Positions 50,480 to 60,870 are shown, numbered from the stretch's first letter. The stretch: 64,000 nt of DNA from Limnomonas spitsbergensis (GCA_037349105.1 JAYJMM010000101.1:3162001-3226000), one strand, 5' to 3'. Program-made: numbers and translations. The notes: a model not told the origin generated them from the letters alone.

Positions 50480-50556
50480 TTGGTCGCATTTGGCCCAGGC
50501 TGCGCTGCTTCCATAACTCTCACCCCTTTCACGGGCCGTAGCTTTCTTTTTTCTCG
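50480..50556 (+). mobile_element. SINE-like element, truncated copy
   Basis: Begins TGGCCCAGGCTGCGCTGCTT after GTCGCATT, so it lacks the first bases of the full element. The hairpin half is decayed (CACCCCTTTCACGGGCCGTA). The tail is CTTTCTTTTTTC. Confidence 0.65.
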
Positions 50557-50841
50557 AAATGATTCCTTTCGTCAAGGTCAAAATCCTACCGCATGCATGC
50601 GGTACACTGGCTGATGTTACATCTCACTCAAGTTGCCGTTACATCTCACTTTAGTTGATGTTACATCTTAACCGCATATGCAGTCATGTATAACAGTCTC
50701 TAGCCGTTTCAACACCACTCTGAAGTAAGGTAATGGAATGGAAGACAGGATATGATGACATATGCATGGTCAAAGACACAAGGTCTGGCCATTACTGGCA
50801 TGCACGGGGTCAGCCACATTGAGAGGAAGTCAATAACGTTA

Positions 50842-50908
50842 CACCTCTGGGTCCGCTCCAACCCCTCAAAGCTCGGCCGCGTGGGCGCCCAACTGTTCAG
50901 AAGGGAGA
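50842..50908 (-). repeat. Interspersed repeat R2, copy in unit D
   Basis: GTTACACCTCTGGGTCCGCT, then CAAAGCTCGGCCGCGTGGGC and GCCCAACTGTTCAGAAGG. It is followed by an A-rich stretch (AGAAAAACAACGAATAAAC). Confidence 0.55.
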
Positions 50909-51169
50909 AAAACAACGAATAAACTAAAAGGAAGAGGGTGGGAGGGGGGAGAAGGAAGAAAAGGAAAGGCCGGGAGGCAAAGAAGACCAAGTCATGGAGA
51001 GGAAGTGTAACCCTGGTCCATTATGATCCGGCTTATTTTGGGGTACCAATCAGCCAGAACTGGTGGTACTTGGGGTACCAAAGCCAGGACTTAGATCCCT
51101 TTCACTAAATCAGGTCCATTGGATAAACTGTGGAAACCGGCGGATACTGACACTCAGAAAAGTGATGAA

Positions 51170-51565
51170 ACTCGGGATGCCGGTATTTAGACAAACAATA
51201 TTCAGGATACTCAGGCTATCGGCACTCATGATACTCAACCTACTCAGGATGCTCACGGTACCGGTATTCACTCAGGTGCCTCAAGATAGTCGGGGTGCCA
51301 GTATTCAAGATACTCAGGATACTCAAGATGCTTGGGATACCCAAGATACTCTGGCACTCAGGATGGTCACGATACTTGCATACGTCAGACATAGGAAAGA
51401 TACTCTGGCACTCAGGATGGTCACGATACTCTGGTGCTTCAGGATAGTCGGAGTGCCGGTACTCAGGATACTCAGGATGCTTGGGATACCGATACTAAGG
51501 ATACTCGAGATGTTTGGGATACTCAGTATACTCTGGAAACTTGGGATACTCAGGATTCTTGCATA
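51170..51565 (+). repeat. Degenerate tandem repeat based on GATACTCAG
   Basis: Repeats of GATACTCAGGATGCT, GGTACCGGTATTCAGG and GATACTCTGGCACTCAGGAT with 9-21 bp spacing. A 41-bp segment ending GATGGTCACGATACT is duplicated near 51,350 and 51,405. The 167-codon open frame across it (LRILRML pattern) is a by-product of the repeat. It lies just 3' of ankyrin copy D. Confidence 0.8.
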
Positions 51566-51607
51566 GGTCAGACCAACAATTTCACCTCCACAATGACATG
51601 ATGTCTC

Positions 51608-52696
51608 CTATTTTTGTGGCAACACGCCGCCACGTTCCCGCAACAACTGCAGGATAGCTGTGTGACCATTCAAGTGAGCCCAGTACAGTGCCCGCCCCCC
51701 CTGACAGTTCGCATGAGGTGCATTCTCACGGCAATCCAGCAACAGCCGCACCACCGCCTCGTTGCCTCTCATGGCCGCCCTCACCAGTGCAGTCCCATCT
51801 TGGCAGTCAGCACGGGGGGCATGCTCCCTCCAACCTAACAATAGCCGCACCACCGCCTCGTGGCCACTCCAGGCTGCCCTCACTAGTGCCTCCCCATGCT
51901 GGCAGTCAGCATGGGGGGCATGCTCCTTCCACCCCAACAACAGCCGCACCACGGCCTCATGGCCGTTCATGGCAGCACATATCAGTATCTCCCCATTCCG
52001 CCAGTCAGCACGTTGGGCATGCTCCCTGCACCCCAACAACAGCCCCACCACCGCATCGTGGCCGTTCTCGGCTGCCATACGCAGTACCCTCCCATTTTGG
52101 CAGTCAGCATGGGCGGCATGCTCCCTCCACCCCAACAATAGCCGCACCACCGCATCGTGTCCTCTTATGGCCGCCCACTTTAGTGCCTGCCCACCCTGGC
52201 AGTCCGCTCGGGGGGCATGCTCCCTCAACCCCAACAACAGCTGCACTACCGCATGGTCTCCACGCCCGGCTGCCCTGACCAATGCCTGCCCATTCCTGGA
52301 GTCTGCCTGTGCACCAAGATTGAGCATAAGCCTCACCATCTCCACATTGTCATACTCCTGACTGTTGCAGCCCACAGCCCTCATAAGGGCCTGGTCAGGA
52401 CCGTGTACTGCCACCATGGCACGAGCTAGGTTAATGGGGCAGGCTCGGAGGCAGTCGCGCCAAAGCTTGCACACCCGCCAAGCTCCATACTGTACCCGGG
52501 TTTGACGGGCACCATATTCAGAGGGGGCTAAAGTATTGCAGAGCCATGCGTCTGCATAGCTGAGGATGCTGCCAAGGATGTCCGTGTTGAGGTCTTGGAG
52601 GCTGGTCAAGATGGCTGGGTCCTCGCTAGGGGAAGGAGACGCAGATGCATCTGTTCTGATAGCCACGGTTACCTCGGTGGATGCGAATGAGGTCAT
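51608..52696 (-). CDS. F-box/ankyrin-repeat protein, copy D (intact, diverged)
   Basis: Open frame of 398 codons from 52804. The start homologous to the other copies is the ATG at 52696 (MTSFASTEVTVAIRTDASAS), giving about 362 residues; stop TAG at 51608-51610. Order: Ser-rich leader, F-box-like segment (LNTDILGSILSYADAWLCN, VCKLWRDCLRACP), then about seven 33-residue ankyrin repeats. These repeats are individually diverged (RADCQGGQALKWAAIRGHD, HADCQNGRVLRMAAENGHD), so they have not been homogenised as in A-C. No stop or shift interrupts it and the promoter block is kept, so this is the best candidate for the functional, possibly ancestral, member. The F-box would contact Skp1 and the ankyrin stack a target protein; both are family-level inferences. 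Copies A and C end the C-terminal helix with MLPHV or MLPLV; D ends GVLPQK. Confidence 0.8.
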   Translation of the reverse strand: MTSFASTEVTVAIRTDASASPSPSEDPAILTSLQDLNTDILGSILSYADAWLCNTLAPSEYGARQTRVQYGAWRVCKLWRDCLRACPINLARAMVAVHGPDQALMRAVGCNSQEYDNVEMVRLMLNLGAQADSRNGQALVRAAGRGDHAVVQLLLGLREHAPRADCQGGQALKWAAIRGHDAVVRLLLGWREHAAHADCQNGRVLRMAAENGHDAVVGLLLGCREHAQRADWRNGEILICAAMNGHEAVVRLLLGWKEHAPHADCQHGEALVRAAWSGHEAVVRLLLGWREHAPRADCQDGTALVRAAMRGNEAVVRLLLDCRENAPHANCQGGRALYWAHLNGHTAILQLLRERGGVLPQK

Positions 52697-52817
52697 GGTG
52701 ATGGTAAGGCCACTTTCTTCGATCAGTTGGTCTTGTCTCCGTGTCTTGTCTCCCTTGCTCAACAAGCGAGTGGGGTTGAGGTACTGCAAGCCAATGTAAA
52801 ACACTCACTCAGACTCT

Positions 52818-52839
52818 CCAGATAAATGTAAACCAATGA
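52818..52839 (-). promoter_or_regulatory. Conserved upstream element of ankyrin copy D
   Basis: Minus-strand ATTGGTTTACATTTATCTGG about 123 bp before the preferred ATG. Retained despite general divergence of unit D from A and B, which supports function. Confidence 0.45.
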
Positions 52840-53056
52840 CGCTTTATGTATGAATGGCCGTCCTGTCGGTCAACTATTCATGCAAAAAGCCACATAAATA
52901 AGCTGCAATCGGTGTTGCAATGTCTGTGCGCGAATCGGATGCATGCACCGTCTGTATGCATCCACCAAAAAACCTTAAAAGAAATGGCCAGGCTCTGGCC
53001 AGGCTGTGCGATCTGGAGATGCAGATAAAGAATGAGGGAGTGTGGTTCCCATCAAA

Positions 53057-53250
53057 TACCTTGACAGTCACGGACGTATTTCGCTGCTTTGATCGTTCTT
53101 CAGGGAGCAACGGAATCGACTGTGAAGATGTTTTTGGTTGGAATTTTTCACGTTAAGGGGCAACGAATCAAAATAATCGCCAAAACAGCGACTTGTTAAG
53201 CAACAACGAAATTCGAAAACAACGAAACACGTCCGTGACTACGGTATTCA
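53057..53250. mobile_element. MITE-like element with terminal inverted repeats
   Basis: AGTCACGGACGTATTTCG at 53,067 is mirrored by CGAAACACGTCCGTGACT ending at 53,239. The inverted repeat extends outward, with small gaps, to TACC and GGTA. TCAAA lies next to both ends, a possible target duplication. Units A-C lack this stretch between GAGGGGGTGTGG and AAATTGAAAGAAA, so it inserted only in unit D. No open frame; a non-autonomous DNA transposon. Confidence 0.65.
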
Positions 53251-53271
53251 AATTGAGAGAAACAAATGTGC

Positions 53272-54330
53272 AGTTTTGTGGAGATTATACAGTCGTCCAG
53301 CAGAGCATCACATTTATTTGATGCACGGGACATACGGTATGCCCATAAAACGGTGCAGGCACTAGACACTCTATGACGGTAAGCGAAAACCAATGACCCC
53401 CTGGACAAGCACCTAGCACACAACCACAAGAGAGTGGCGTGATAATGAATCCAATAGTGCAGAAGATAAGCCCCAGCCATGACATGACGTGGGTTACGTG
53501 GGTGCAAAAGAGTTCGATTGAGCACCGCCTAGAAAATAAGGGGGGAGGCTGAAATGTTAGAAGAGTTTAGAGATGTTTCCCTCTTTTCCCCTCGTAACGC
53601 CAGTCACCAACGGTACGGCGATTACTATTCCCGTACCAAACATAGGCAAACATTGGAGACGCAGCCGTTTGCTGCCTCATTGGGCGCACGAGAAACAGAA
53701 AAATTCCGCGAGTCCGTCTGTACAAACGTGTAGGGCCCGTTGCGTGGCATTGGCGAGACGTATGACCACCGGGTATGGTTTCCGGCACTAAAACGGCTTT
53801 TCGGAGACGGGGCCGGCCTATTGGCTTGCCAGACGTCGGATAGCGCGCATTTTTTGCGATTACTTCGGTGAAAGTTGTGCCAGTCCCGTGGCCGGAGCGT
53901 GAACCTCCATCATGGGGGGTGGTACGGAATGAAAGGTGATGACGACTGCTGACGTTCCGGATCGCCAATCCCCAATCCCCCAATCGCCACATCACGTTTC
54001 ATGTGGCCAGGAACTGGCCAGGGGGTCATCTCCGGAAGGCTTCGGATCTGGAGGCTTCATTCAACGTTAGCGACAGAAAATAATCGATCCTAGAATGATC
54101 CGAGTATTTTGTTTGCAAGTTGCGATGCTGAGGCTCCTTACGTCGGTGGTGGGTCGTTTGATCGGGAGGAGGTGCTGGCTGACGTGCTAGAAGCCCCCAA
54201 AGCCCTGAAGCTGTCGACCTGTCAAACGTCGGGCCAAGCGACCCGTACCGAAGCACCGGATAAAACAAACAAGGGCCGGTCGTAGGCTGGCGTGCACGAT
54301 GTTTTCATCATACACTGAAGTATGGGTCAA
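53272..54330. other. Insertion of about 1.06 kb specific to unit D, unclassified
   Basis: Between AAACAAATGTG and ACATATGTATGAAAAGAACT, unit D has about 1 kb absent from A-C, with a more GC-rich, CG-dinucleotide-rich makeup. A 142-codon minus-strand frame (53,567-53,995) is present but I do not recognise it. No obvious terminal repeats were found. It could be a degenerate transposon or unique sequence lost from A-C. Confidence 0.5.
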
Positions 54331-54873
54331 ACATATGTATGAAAAGAACTGGAAGCCAGAGTCCTCAGGCTCTGACATATCCACATGCCATTATGCATGC
54401 GTTTCATCACTCATCATGCATAGTCATGCATTGGTCAAATTCACTTAAATGGCAGTCATGTTTATTTCCGGGCCGCTCACCAGAGGCGATGCTGGGTACT
54501 TGTGTAGAAGTGGATGTTCTTGATGCCGCAGTTGCGTTGGAGGATGACAAATGCAATGCGTAGGCCGCCGATCGAACGGGTGAGCGAGGCTAGGCCGGGT
54601 TCTGACGCAGCTAGCATGTATACGTATTGAACGGCAGACATGGAGGACTTTTTGACGGAGGACTTGAATGGCCAATACGGAGGCGACCGATGTTTTAGGT
54701 AAACCTGTCTTGAAGTCGGGGGCTTGTCTAGGACGGGTCTTCTAGGACGGGTAGATGCAGCTGAGCTCGCGTTTTATGGGCATCGACCCCCTCGTCGCAC
54801 CGCATGGCAACGGGCCCTACGCCGCACCAGCGACGCTCCCAGACGCACTGCGGCTGACAAAGCAATACTGCCA

Positions 54874-55245
54874 TCATATGACGTTAATCATGTGCGCGAA
54901 GTGCGCTCGCGCGTGCATCCACACGGCCGATTGGGTGTTAATGAGGCCGTGGCTTTGTTGAAGGTGCACCAAACATCTGATGTCAGCATCCACATTTAAA
55001 CGACTCGACACTGCTCCCAGCCCCTCCCATCTCTGCCGCGTCAAGCTCATTTCGGACCTGGATAGGTGGTATAAAGCCTCCTCGATTCCCTCATCATGCC
55101 CCCGGGTTAGGCAGCCTCTGACATGGGCCCCCCAGCCAGGCCCCAGCCAGGCGAAAACCCTCTCCAAGTACCAGTACGCCAACCTATCCAACTCCTCAAG
55201 GCTTCTGTCTCCTGTCATAAGCATGGATCCATCCCATGAGGACAT
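54874..55245 (-). CDS. Hypothetical protein or exon, 124 codons
   Basis: Minus-strand frame from the ATG at 55245 with an in-frame TGA directly upstream. The translation is rich in charged and aromatic residues in a helix-like spacing (LEELDRLAYWYLERVFAWL, EALYHLSRSEMSLTRQRW) and less biased than the surrounding spurious frames. No family recognised. It sits in the part of unit D where the other units have WRAP73-like exons 1 and 2. It may be an exon, a relic or chance. Confidence 0.25.
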   Translation of the reverse strand: MSSWDGSMLMTGDRSLEELDRLAYWYLERVFAWLGPGWGAHVRGCLTRGHDEGIEEALYHLSRSEMSLTRQRWEGLGAVSSRLNVDADIRCLVHLQQSHGLINTQSAVWMHARAHFAHMINVI

Positions 55246-55519
55246 TCAGGCCAGCAGGCAAGGGAGCAATAGCTCGTCAAGTGGTAATATCAAGGCTGAT
55301 AGAGAGGAGGAGGGCAGCCGCGGGGAGGTAAACTAGGTAAACCGCAAACCTAAGGATCAGCTTTTATTGCAAACAGAACAAGCTCGAGGAGACTGTCCAA
55401 GCCGACCAAGTGGAGCAGATCAGCCATGCAACTGAATTGTTTCCAACCTCCTCGCTCCCCGTAGACCCTTAGCCCTCAACCCTGACCTCCCTTCCGAGTT
55501 CCAACCCCTTCAACGGTGC

Positions 55520-55994
55520 GAATGCGGAGACCATGCCAGTGATCATTGTGCTGCCTTGTGGTTAAAGCTGCAACGCTTCCAACCCTAAATCATAAAGCCC
55601 TCTGAGCCCTCCAGCCACTCGCTCAGTACGAGCATTGAGACCATGTCAGAGTATACAAAACCTCCTTGTGGTTCCAGAGGCAGCACTCATAATCCTCGAA
55701 GTCTGCACCCTCAACCCTGCGCCCTCCTCCCCCTCCCTTAGCGGTATACATGTTGGGACCATGCCAGTGTGAACGGCTTGCCGGCACAGTCTCATATCAT
55801 GCACCCAGTTACAACAGTGCTTCCAAACTTGCACGTTTTCATACACAACCCTCAACTCTCCGCCCTCCCTCAGCAGTACGATTGTCGGGCCCCTGTCAGT
55901 GTTTAGGGTATGGCTTCATGCACCCAGCTGCAGCACTTCCAAACCTTCAACTCTCAACCCTCAACCCTGCACCCTCCTCTTCCCCCCTCATCAG
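55520..55994 (+). repeat. Multiplied starts of WRAP73-like exon 3, unit D
   Basis: Four copies precede the real exon at 55995. Markers are GAGACCATGCCAGTGATCAT (55,527), GAGACCATGTCAGAGTATAC (55,637), GGGACCATGCCAGTGTGAAC (55,755) and GGGCCCCTGTCAGTGTTTAG (55,887). Each has a CAG-like acceptor before it and CCCTCAACCCT linkers after. Spacing is about 110-130 bp. Confidence 0.75.
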
Positions 55995-57253
55995 CGGTTC
56001 TGATGTCAGGACCATGTCAGCGATTACGACACGGCCTCCTGGTCCCAGCTGCACCATTTCCCAACATCCAACTCAAATGCCGCTGAGCTGTCATGGTCGC
56101 CCAATGGAGGCTGTGTGGCGCTACTGGATGGTCCACTCACCTACCGTGTGTCGCTGCATGCTATCGATGGCAGGTGGGGGTGCAGTGGGCCTGTTCTTGT
56201 TGACAACTCCCTGGGAGATCACAAGATGGCGCATGGGACATTTTTTGCAACCCAGCATAAGCACCCACGTTTGTCCCAAACAGCAGGCCCCACACGTTGG
56301 TATGACCCACACAACAGGTCCCTCGCTGACTCGTATGATGCAGTACACCATATCTGCCGCTTACTCGCCCCCCTGCTGCCCCCTCTTTGCCTCAATGAGT
56401 TTGGTTGGCAGGGAATCCTGGCCAGGTATTCTGTGTTATTCAGCTGGCCCCTGACCCATTTTAAGTACCCATCGGCAAGCCCTGTCTCATTTTCATCACC
56501 CTCTGGCAGGCTCTGCACCCTTGAAGTTACCCACCAGTAGGCCCTGACTCCTTTACATTACCCACCAACAGGCCCTGAACCCTTTTGATTACTCACCAGC
56601 AGGCCCTGAACCCTTTTGATGACCCACCGGCAGGCCCTGAACCCTTTTGATGACCCACCGGCAGGCCCTGAACCCTTTTGATTACCCACCGGCAGGCCCT
56701 GCACCCTTTTGATTACTCACTGGCAGGCCCTGAACCCTTTTGATTACCCACTGACAGGCCTTGAACCCTTTTGAATACCCACCAGCATGCCCTAAACCCT
56801 TTTAATGACCCACCAACAGGCCCTGAGCCCTTTTGATTACCCACCGGCAGGCCCTGAACCCTTTTGATTTCTCACTGGCAGGCCCTGAGCCCTTTTGATT
56901 TCTCACTGGCGGGCCCTGAACCCTTTTGAGTACCCCCCGGCAGGCCCTGAACCCTTTTGATTTCTCACTGGCAGGCCCTGAACCCTTTTGATTTCTCACT
57001 GGCAGGCCCTGAACCCTTTTGATTTCTCACTGGCAGGCCCTGAACCCTTTTGATTACCCACCAGCAGGCCCTGAACCCTTTTGATTACCCACCGGCAGGC
57101 CCTGAACCCTTTTTATTTCTCACTGTCAGGCCCTGAACCCTTTTGATTTCCCACTGGCAGGCCATGCACCCTTTGTATTATCCACTGGATATTTGACTGT
57201 TTAATGACGGACTGGCAGGCCCCTTGCTGAGTACGCCGAGGACGCGCTTTCAG
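55995..57253 (+). pseudogene. WRAP73/WDR8-like WD40 gene, partial copy D
   Basis: Exon 3 at 55995-56173 reads DTASWSQLHHFPTSNSNAAE, SWSPNGGCVALLDGPLTY, and ends AIDGR at a GGCAG/GTGGG donor. A TGA at 56001-56003 breaks its third codon. The start of exon 4 follows the 31-bp array: acceptor ACTGGCAG, then G at 57219 and PLAEYAEDAL, which joins in phase after DGR. The copy is cut at about 57,253 by the unit end. This copy shows most plainly that the satellite occupies the intron between exons 3 and 4. Confidence 0.6.
56460..57190. repeat. 31-bp satellite array inside WRAP73-like intron 3, unit D
   Basis: About 23 units of the same repeat as at 1-18,305, with TTTCTCACTGGCAGGCCC and GATGACCCACC variants. 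It decays at both ends, and the last CTGGCAG-GCCCC is the exon 4 acceptor itself. Confidence 0.95.
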
Positions 57254-58269
57254 AGAGGGGCCCTCTTGATTACGGCAAGTCTGCCTAGCTACTGTCAGTG
57301 GCGCATTTCATGGCTGACGGCAAACGACGAGGATGTATCACAGCAAGGATACATTTCAGGCTCGACCGTTGGAAACCCTGGCCTTAGCCTATGCATTGAG
57401 ATCTTTATACCATGCATTTTTCTCGGGGCTGAGATAGATGTTATTCGCAAAATAAGCTTTGGGAAATCCACGAAATCCTCATTGTTTGGCCCTCTGTACC
57501 TCAGTCACCATTGGGCCAAAAATCATGTCAAGACAATATATGGAAAGCTCTCGTCAAGCTCTAGACCGGTACATTTCAAGGATGGGTGTTTTTAGTTGTT
57601 TTTTGCCCCCCCCCCCCCTCTCGAGAGACGTCCCGCGTTTTGGGCAGCAAACGGAATTTGAAAACTGTACAATCCTGCATTGTGGTACTCTACCATGGAT
57701 CTGCACGTAAAGCATTTATGGCCCTTCCTGCCTTGACGCCCTCCAGAGTGTAGGGAGGCACAGCCATGAAACGCGTGTGAAACACTGCTTACATGTCAAT
57801 GGCGTTACACCTCTGGGCCCTTTCTTTCCTTTGTGCTCCTCTCCTTCTTTACCACTTTTCCCTCCTTTCTTTCGTCTTGCCCCCTGTGTTGTTTCCATCT
57901 TTCGGTGTTAAGATGGAGAAGGTACTTCATACTAATGCCGTTAGATTTATGGAAATATAAATGAAAGGAACTACTAATACGATATATCCATACTCCATAG
58001 AAAGAAATCTGTAAAAACTGCACTGCAAGACTATCTATAGAAAGATATCTCTGATAGGAGAGTATGGCATTTACGGGACTGGAAAGGACGGTGTATGCTT
58101 TGTCGAGGCCTAGATTTGTTGCTTTTCTTCTCTCTGCTTTTCTTTGCCTTCTTGGAGAATAGGCTTGAAAGGGGCAAAGATACTTTGAGCTGCTTTTTCC
58201 TTTTTTTTGGGGGGGGGGGGGTATTTCTTTATCCTTTGTGTTCTTCTCCTTCTTTCCCTCTTACCTTCA

Positions 58270-58350
58270 GGTTCTTTTCTTCCAACGGGACAGTTGGGCG
58301 CCCTCGCGGCCGAGCCTTTTTGAGCCGGGCCCAGAGGTGTCAGTAATGCC
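58270..58350 (+). repeat. Interspersed repeat R2, copy near 58.3 kb
   Basis: AGTTGGGCGCCCTCGCGGCC, then GAGCCTTTTTGAGCCGGGCC and CAGAGGTGTCAGTAATGCC. It is the exact reverse orientation of the copies in units B-D and is preceded by pyrimidine-rich sequence. Confidence 0.55.
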
Positions 58351-60477
58351 ATTGACCTACGGGACTGGCAGGGACGCCTGTTGCAACCGATCATCCTTTA
58401 GCCTTTGATGGACTAGGTGGCCTCAGGCGCTATCGCTGCTACTCCTGCTGGACTACTGTGATTTGAGGAAGGATGCGATCTCTTGTTTGGGTTGAGCTGG
58501 GAAACGCTTGACGATGATTGCCTCATTAACGTGGTTCAGCTTTTAGCTAGCTAGCTATATTTTGGGAGTGGTGATGCCACGTATCGAAGTACGCATGGGT
58601 TGCTGCAGCATACTTGGGGCACAGGCTGAGGAAGCGCGTATCTGGAGGGGGGGGGCTTATTCGCAGGTGTGCGTTTAAGCCCTCACTTTGTATTGCAGTG
58701 AACTGAATGTTTTTGCGGATAAAAGAAGATGTGAAGTCTGCACGAGCAGGTAAAGCCTACCGCGTGAAAAGTATAATTAAGTGGGCACCACGGTGACGAT
58801 GCAAGCCCTATATATTTGAATTTTGAGGTTGTGGAAGTATGTTGCATCAGCAACGGACAGCTACAGAGTTTGCACGGTCACCGCAATACGTCGTGTGACA
58901 TCGCCCTTTAGTTCCAGATGATGACGGTGTCAAAGTGCTGCCCATGCATCAAATTAGGCGCTGAAATACAAGCCGAAGACACTACCCATTACAAGCCACG
59001 TGTTACTTCCCTGCCCTTTCCTCTTGCTACCTGCTGCTACTAAGCAAAACGGAAACACTCGAAACTAATTAAATGACATTCAGAGTCGGGCACATCCAGC
59101 GAAAGTGGCTGCAATATTCCAGAAAGTGGGATTATAAGAGAACGCAACAGGAATATGTCATTCTGGATATCAGGCCAAGAGCCAAGGTTGGACCTAGCAC
59201 AGAAACAGTGAATCCTTGAAAAAGAATGCATGAGTGGGTGCTGGTGCGCGTCCACTGCCCCTACCTCCCACATAAAAAGTAACTCCGCATTGCAAAATCC
59301 TATACAGAAGGAACATCTGGTTCCTGCATTTCAGGAAGCCCACTTAGGTAGAACATCTTCTGACATAGCATGGCACTAAAAACACAAATGTAGGTGAAGA
59401 GGCGACAAAAAACAGACCAGAAGAGAACCCGGACTGGGATCGAGAATAGGTCCGACATGAGATTGAGAAATGGATTAAGAATAGGATCCAGAGATCTAGA
59501 ATATACTGGGGTGGCGGCTGTCCCCACAAGATATATATATATAATAATTCACAGCCATTTGCATCGTACTTCTCATGATGGCAAATAGATTTCCCCCAGA
59601 ACGGTCTAGTCATGAGGTGATAGATAAAAAAACATCGCATATTTTTGATGGCGGTGATTGGAATCATGCGATGATAGGGGAGGAATGATGAAGTTATGAC
59701 ATAATTATGACTTCTGAAGTGTGTTAATGGTCAGGATCAGGTTGCCCCTACGATATCCTGGCCAGGTGGCGAGCAAAAGACAAGCACCAGATCGCCATAC
59801 TGATATCGTGTTTATGTATTTTTTGTATGCATACGGTCGGCACCGCATCGTACTTTGTGACAGCAAGGTCATGAGACGCACCAGCAGCAAGCATCGAATC
59901 TATACCAAGACGGCGCAACCATAACGAATGAGGTGCACACATAGCTAGGATGGTAAAGGTTTCGCACCGCATCGCAGTCTCATGGCGGTGCGGTCAAGCG
60001 GGGTGCAGTCCACACCTGATCCGCAATATTTGTGCAGTCCATACCTGATCCACAACAATTGTGCAATTCATGCGAAGGTTCAGGTCCTGAGAGAAGATGT
60101 TGTCTAGTCCTCCCCCGTCCTCCTGCCCCCGTGTTTGGAAGGTCCAGGCCTCTCCACATCTCCCCCTGGGACGAGATCCAGGACTCTCCACACCTCCCCC
60201 CGGCGCGGTGTGAATACTGGTCTAAAATGCATGGATAACGCACCATGTTTGCTGCCCGGCAAGGCTGCAGCCTCGCAACAGCTGCTAAATAACTAATGGA
60301 TGCCCTGCACTGGCTGTTTCACCATGGCATAGTCACAACTAATGGATGCTTCATGATGGCCCCATTCCGCGAAAGCTGCTCCTCCATTTCCGCTGCTTAG
60401 TGATCCAAGCTGCCGTGCTCCTGTAACTCCCACATCCCAATTGGTATCTTACAACTGCCTCTAGTGTATGCACAGGC

Positions 60478-60565
60478 CTGGTTGGCAGGCCCCCTATGTA
60501 TGAACGAAGCCTGATCGGCAGGCCCCCTATGTATGAACGATTCCTGGTTGGCAGGCCCCAGGTAG
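60478..60565 (+). repeat. 33-bp tandem repeat, 2.5 copies
   Basis: GGTTGGCAGGCCCC followed by CTATGTATGAACGA and repeated. TTGGCAGGCCCC resembles the satellite core GGCAGGCCC, but the rest of the unit is unrelated. Confidence 0.8.
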
Positions 60566-60589
60566 CCTCCACAGTACAGTACAGCACCG

Positions 60590-60870
60590 CAGATCTCTCT
60601 GGCAGTCTGGCTCGGATCCGTCACTGCAAGATCCATCAGTTGGTGGCGGTTTCAGGATCCACCAAAGATCCTGCCTTGATGGCAGATCCGTATGTTGGAG
60701 GTGGCTGCAGCATCTGCCACATATCCCTCCTCACTGGCAGATCTATCAGTTGGTGGTGGTTGAAGGATCCACCACAGATCCGTCAGTCCGGGGTGGCTGC
60801 AGCAACTAACACAGATTCTGCCACACTGGCAGATCTGTTAGTTGGAGGATGTTTCAGGATCCACCACAGC
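60590..60870. repeat. Tandem repeat of about 95-115 bp at the 3' end of the phosphodiesterase gene
   Basis: About 2.5 units sharing ATCAGTTGGTGG, AGGATCCACCA, GGTGGCTGCAGCA and CACTGGCAGAT. The apparent stop codon of the phosphodiesterase lies inside the last unit, so its final residues (AVVDPETSSN) are repeat-derived. Confidence 0.75.

Larger units (their letters stand above)
40435..50480. repeat. Segmental-duplication unit C (about 10 kb)
   Basis: Third tandem unit. The leader 40,435-41,759 and spacer 44,033-45,543 contain no recognisable gene. WRAP73-like exons 1-3 are present; exons 4-6 and the last exon are not found. The unit runs into unrelated repeats and a short 31-bp array at 49.9 kb. 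Confidence 0.8.
50640..57370. repeat. Segmental-duplication unit D (about 6.7 kb, most diverged)
   Basis: Fourth unit: ankyrin gene, spacer with a 1-kb insertion and a MITE, then WRAP73-like exon 3, the 31-bp array and the start of exon 4. It is clearly more diverged from A-C than they are from each other. It ends with GGCCCTCTTGATTACGGCAA (57,262) and ACAGCAAGGATACATTTCAG, the common unit end. Confidence 0.75.
57371..60837. other. Intergenic region without recognisable genes
   Basis: No conserved coding sequence seen on either strand; frames are short and low in complexity. Contents: a partial R2-like segment near 57,783-57,830 (TCAATGGCGTTACACCTCTG then pyrimidine-rich), a 13-G run at 58,208, a full R2 copy at 58.3 kb, and two short duplications near 60,000 (CACACCTGATCC) and 60,160. 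It is also the 3' flank of the phosphodiesterase gene. A TGTAA on the minus strand near 60,450 is a weak candidate for a volvocalean-type polyadenylation signal. Confidence 0.55.

Noticed and set aside
51063..51566. 167-codon leucine/isoleucine-rich frame resembling leucine-rich repeats
   Set aside because: It translates the GATACTCAG tandem repeat. The spacing does not fit an LRR consensus and unit A-C spacers have no counterpart.
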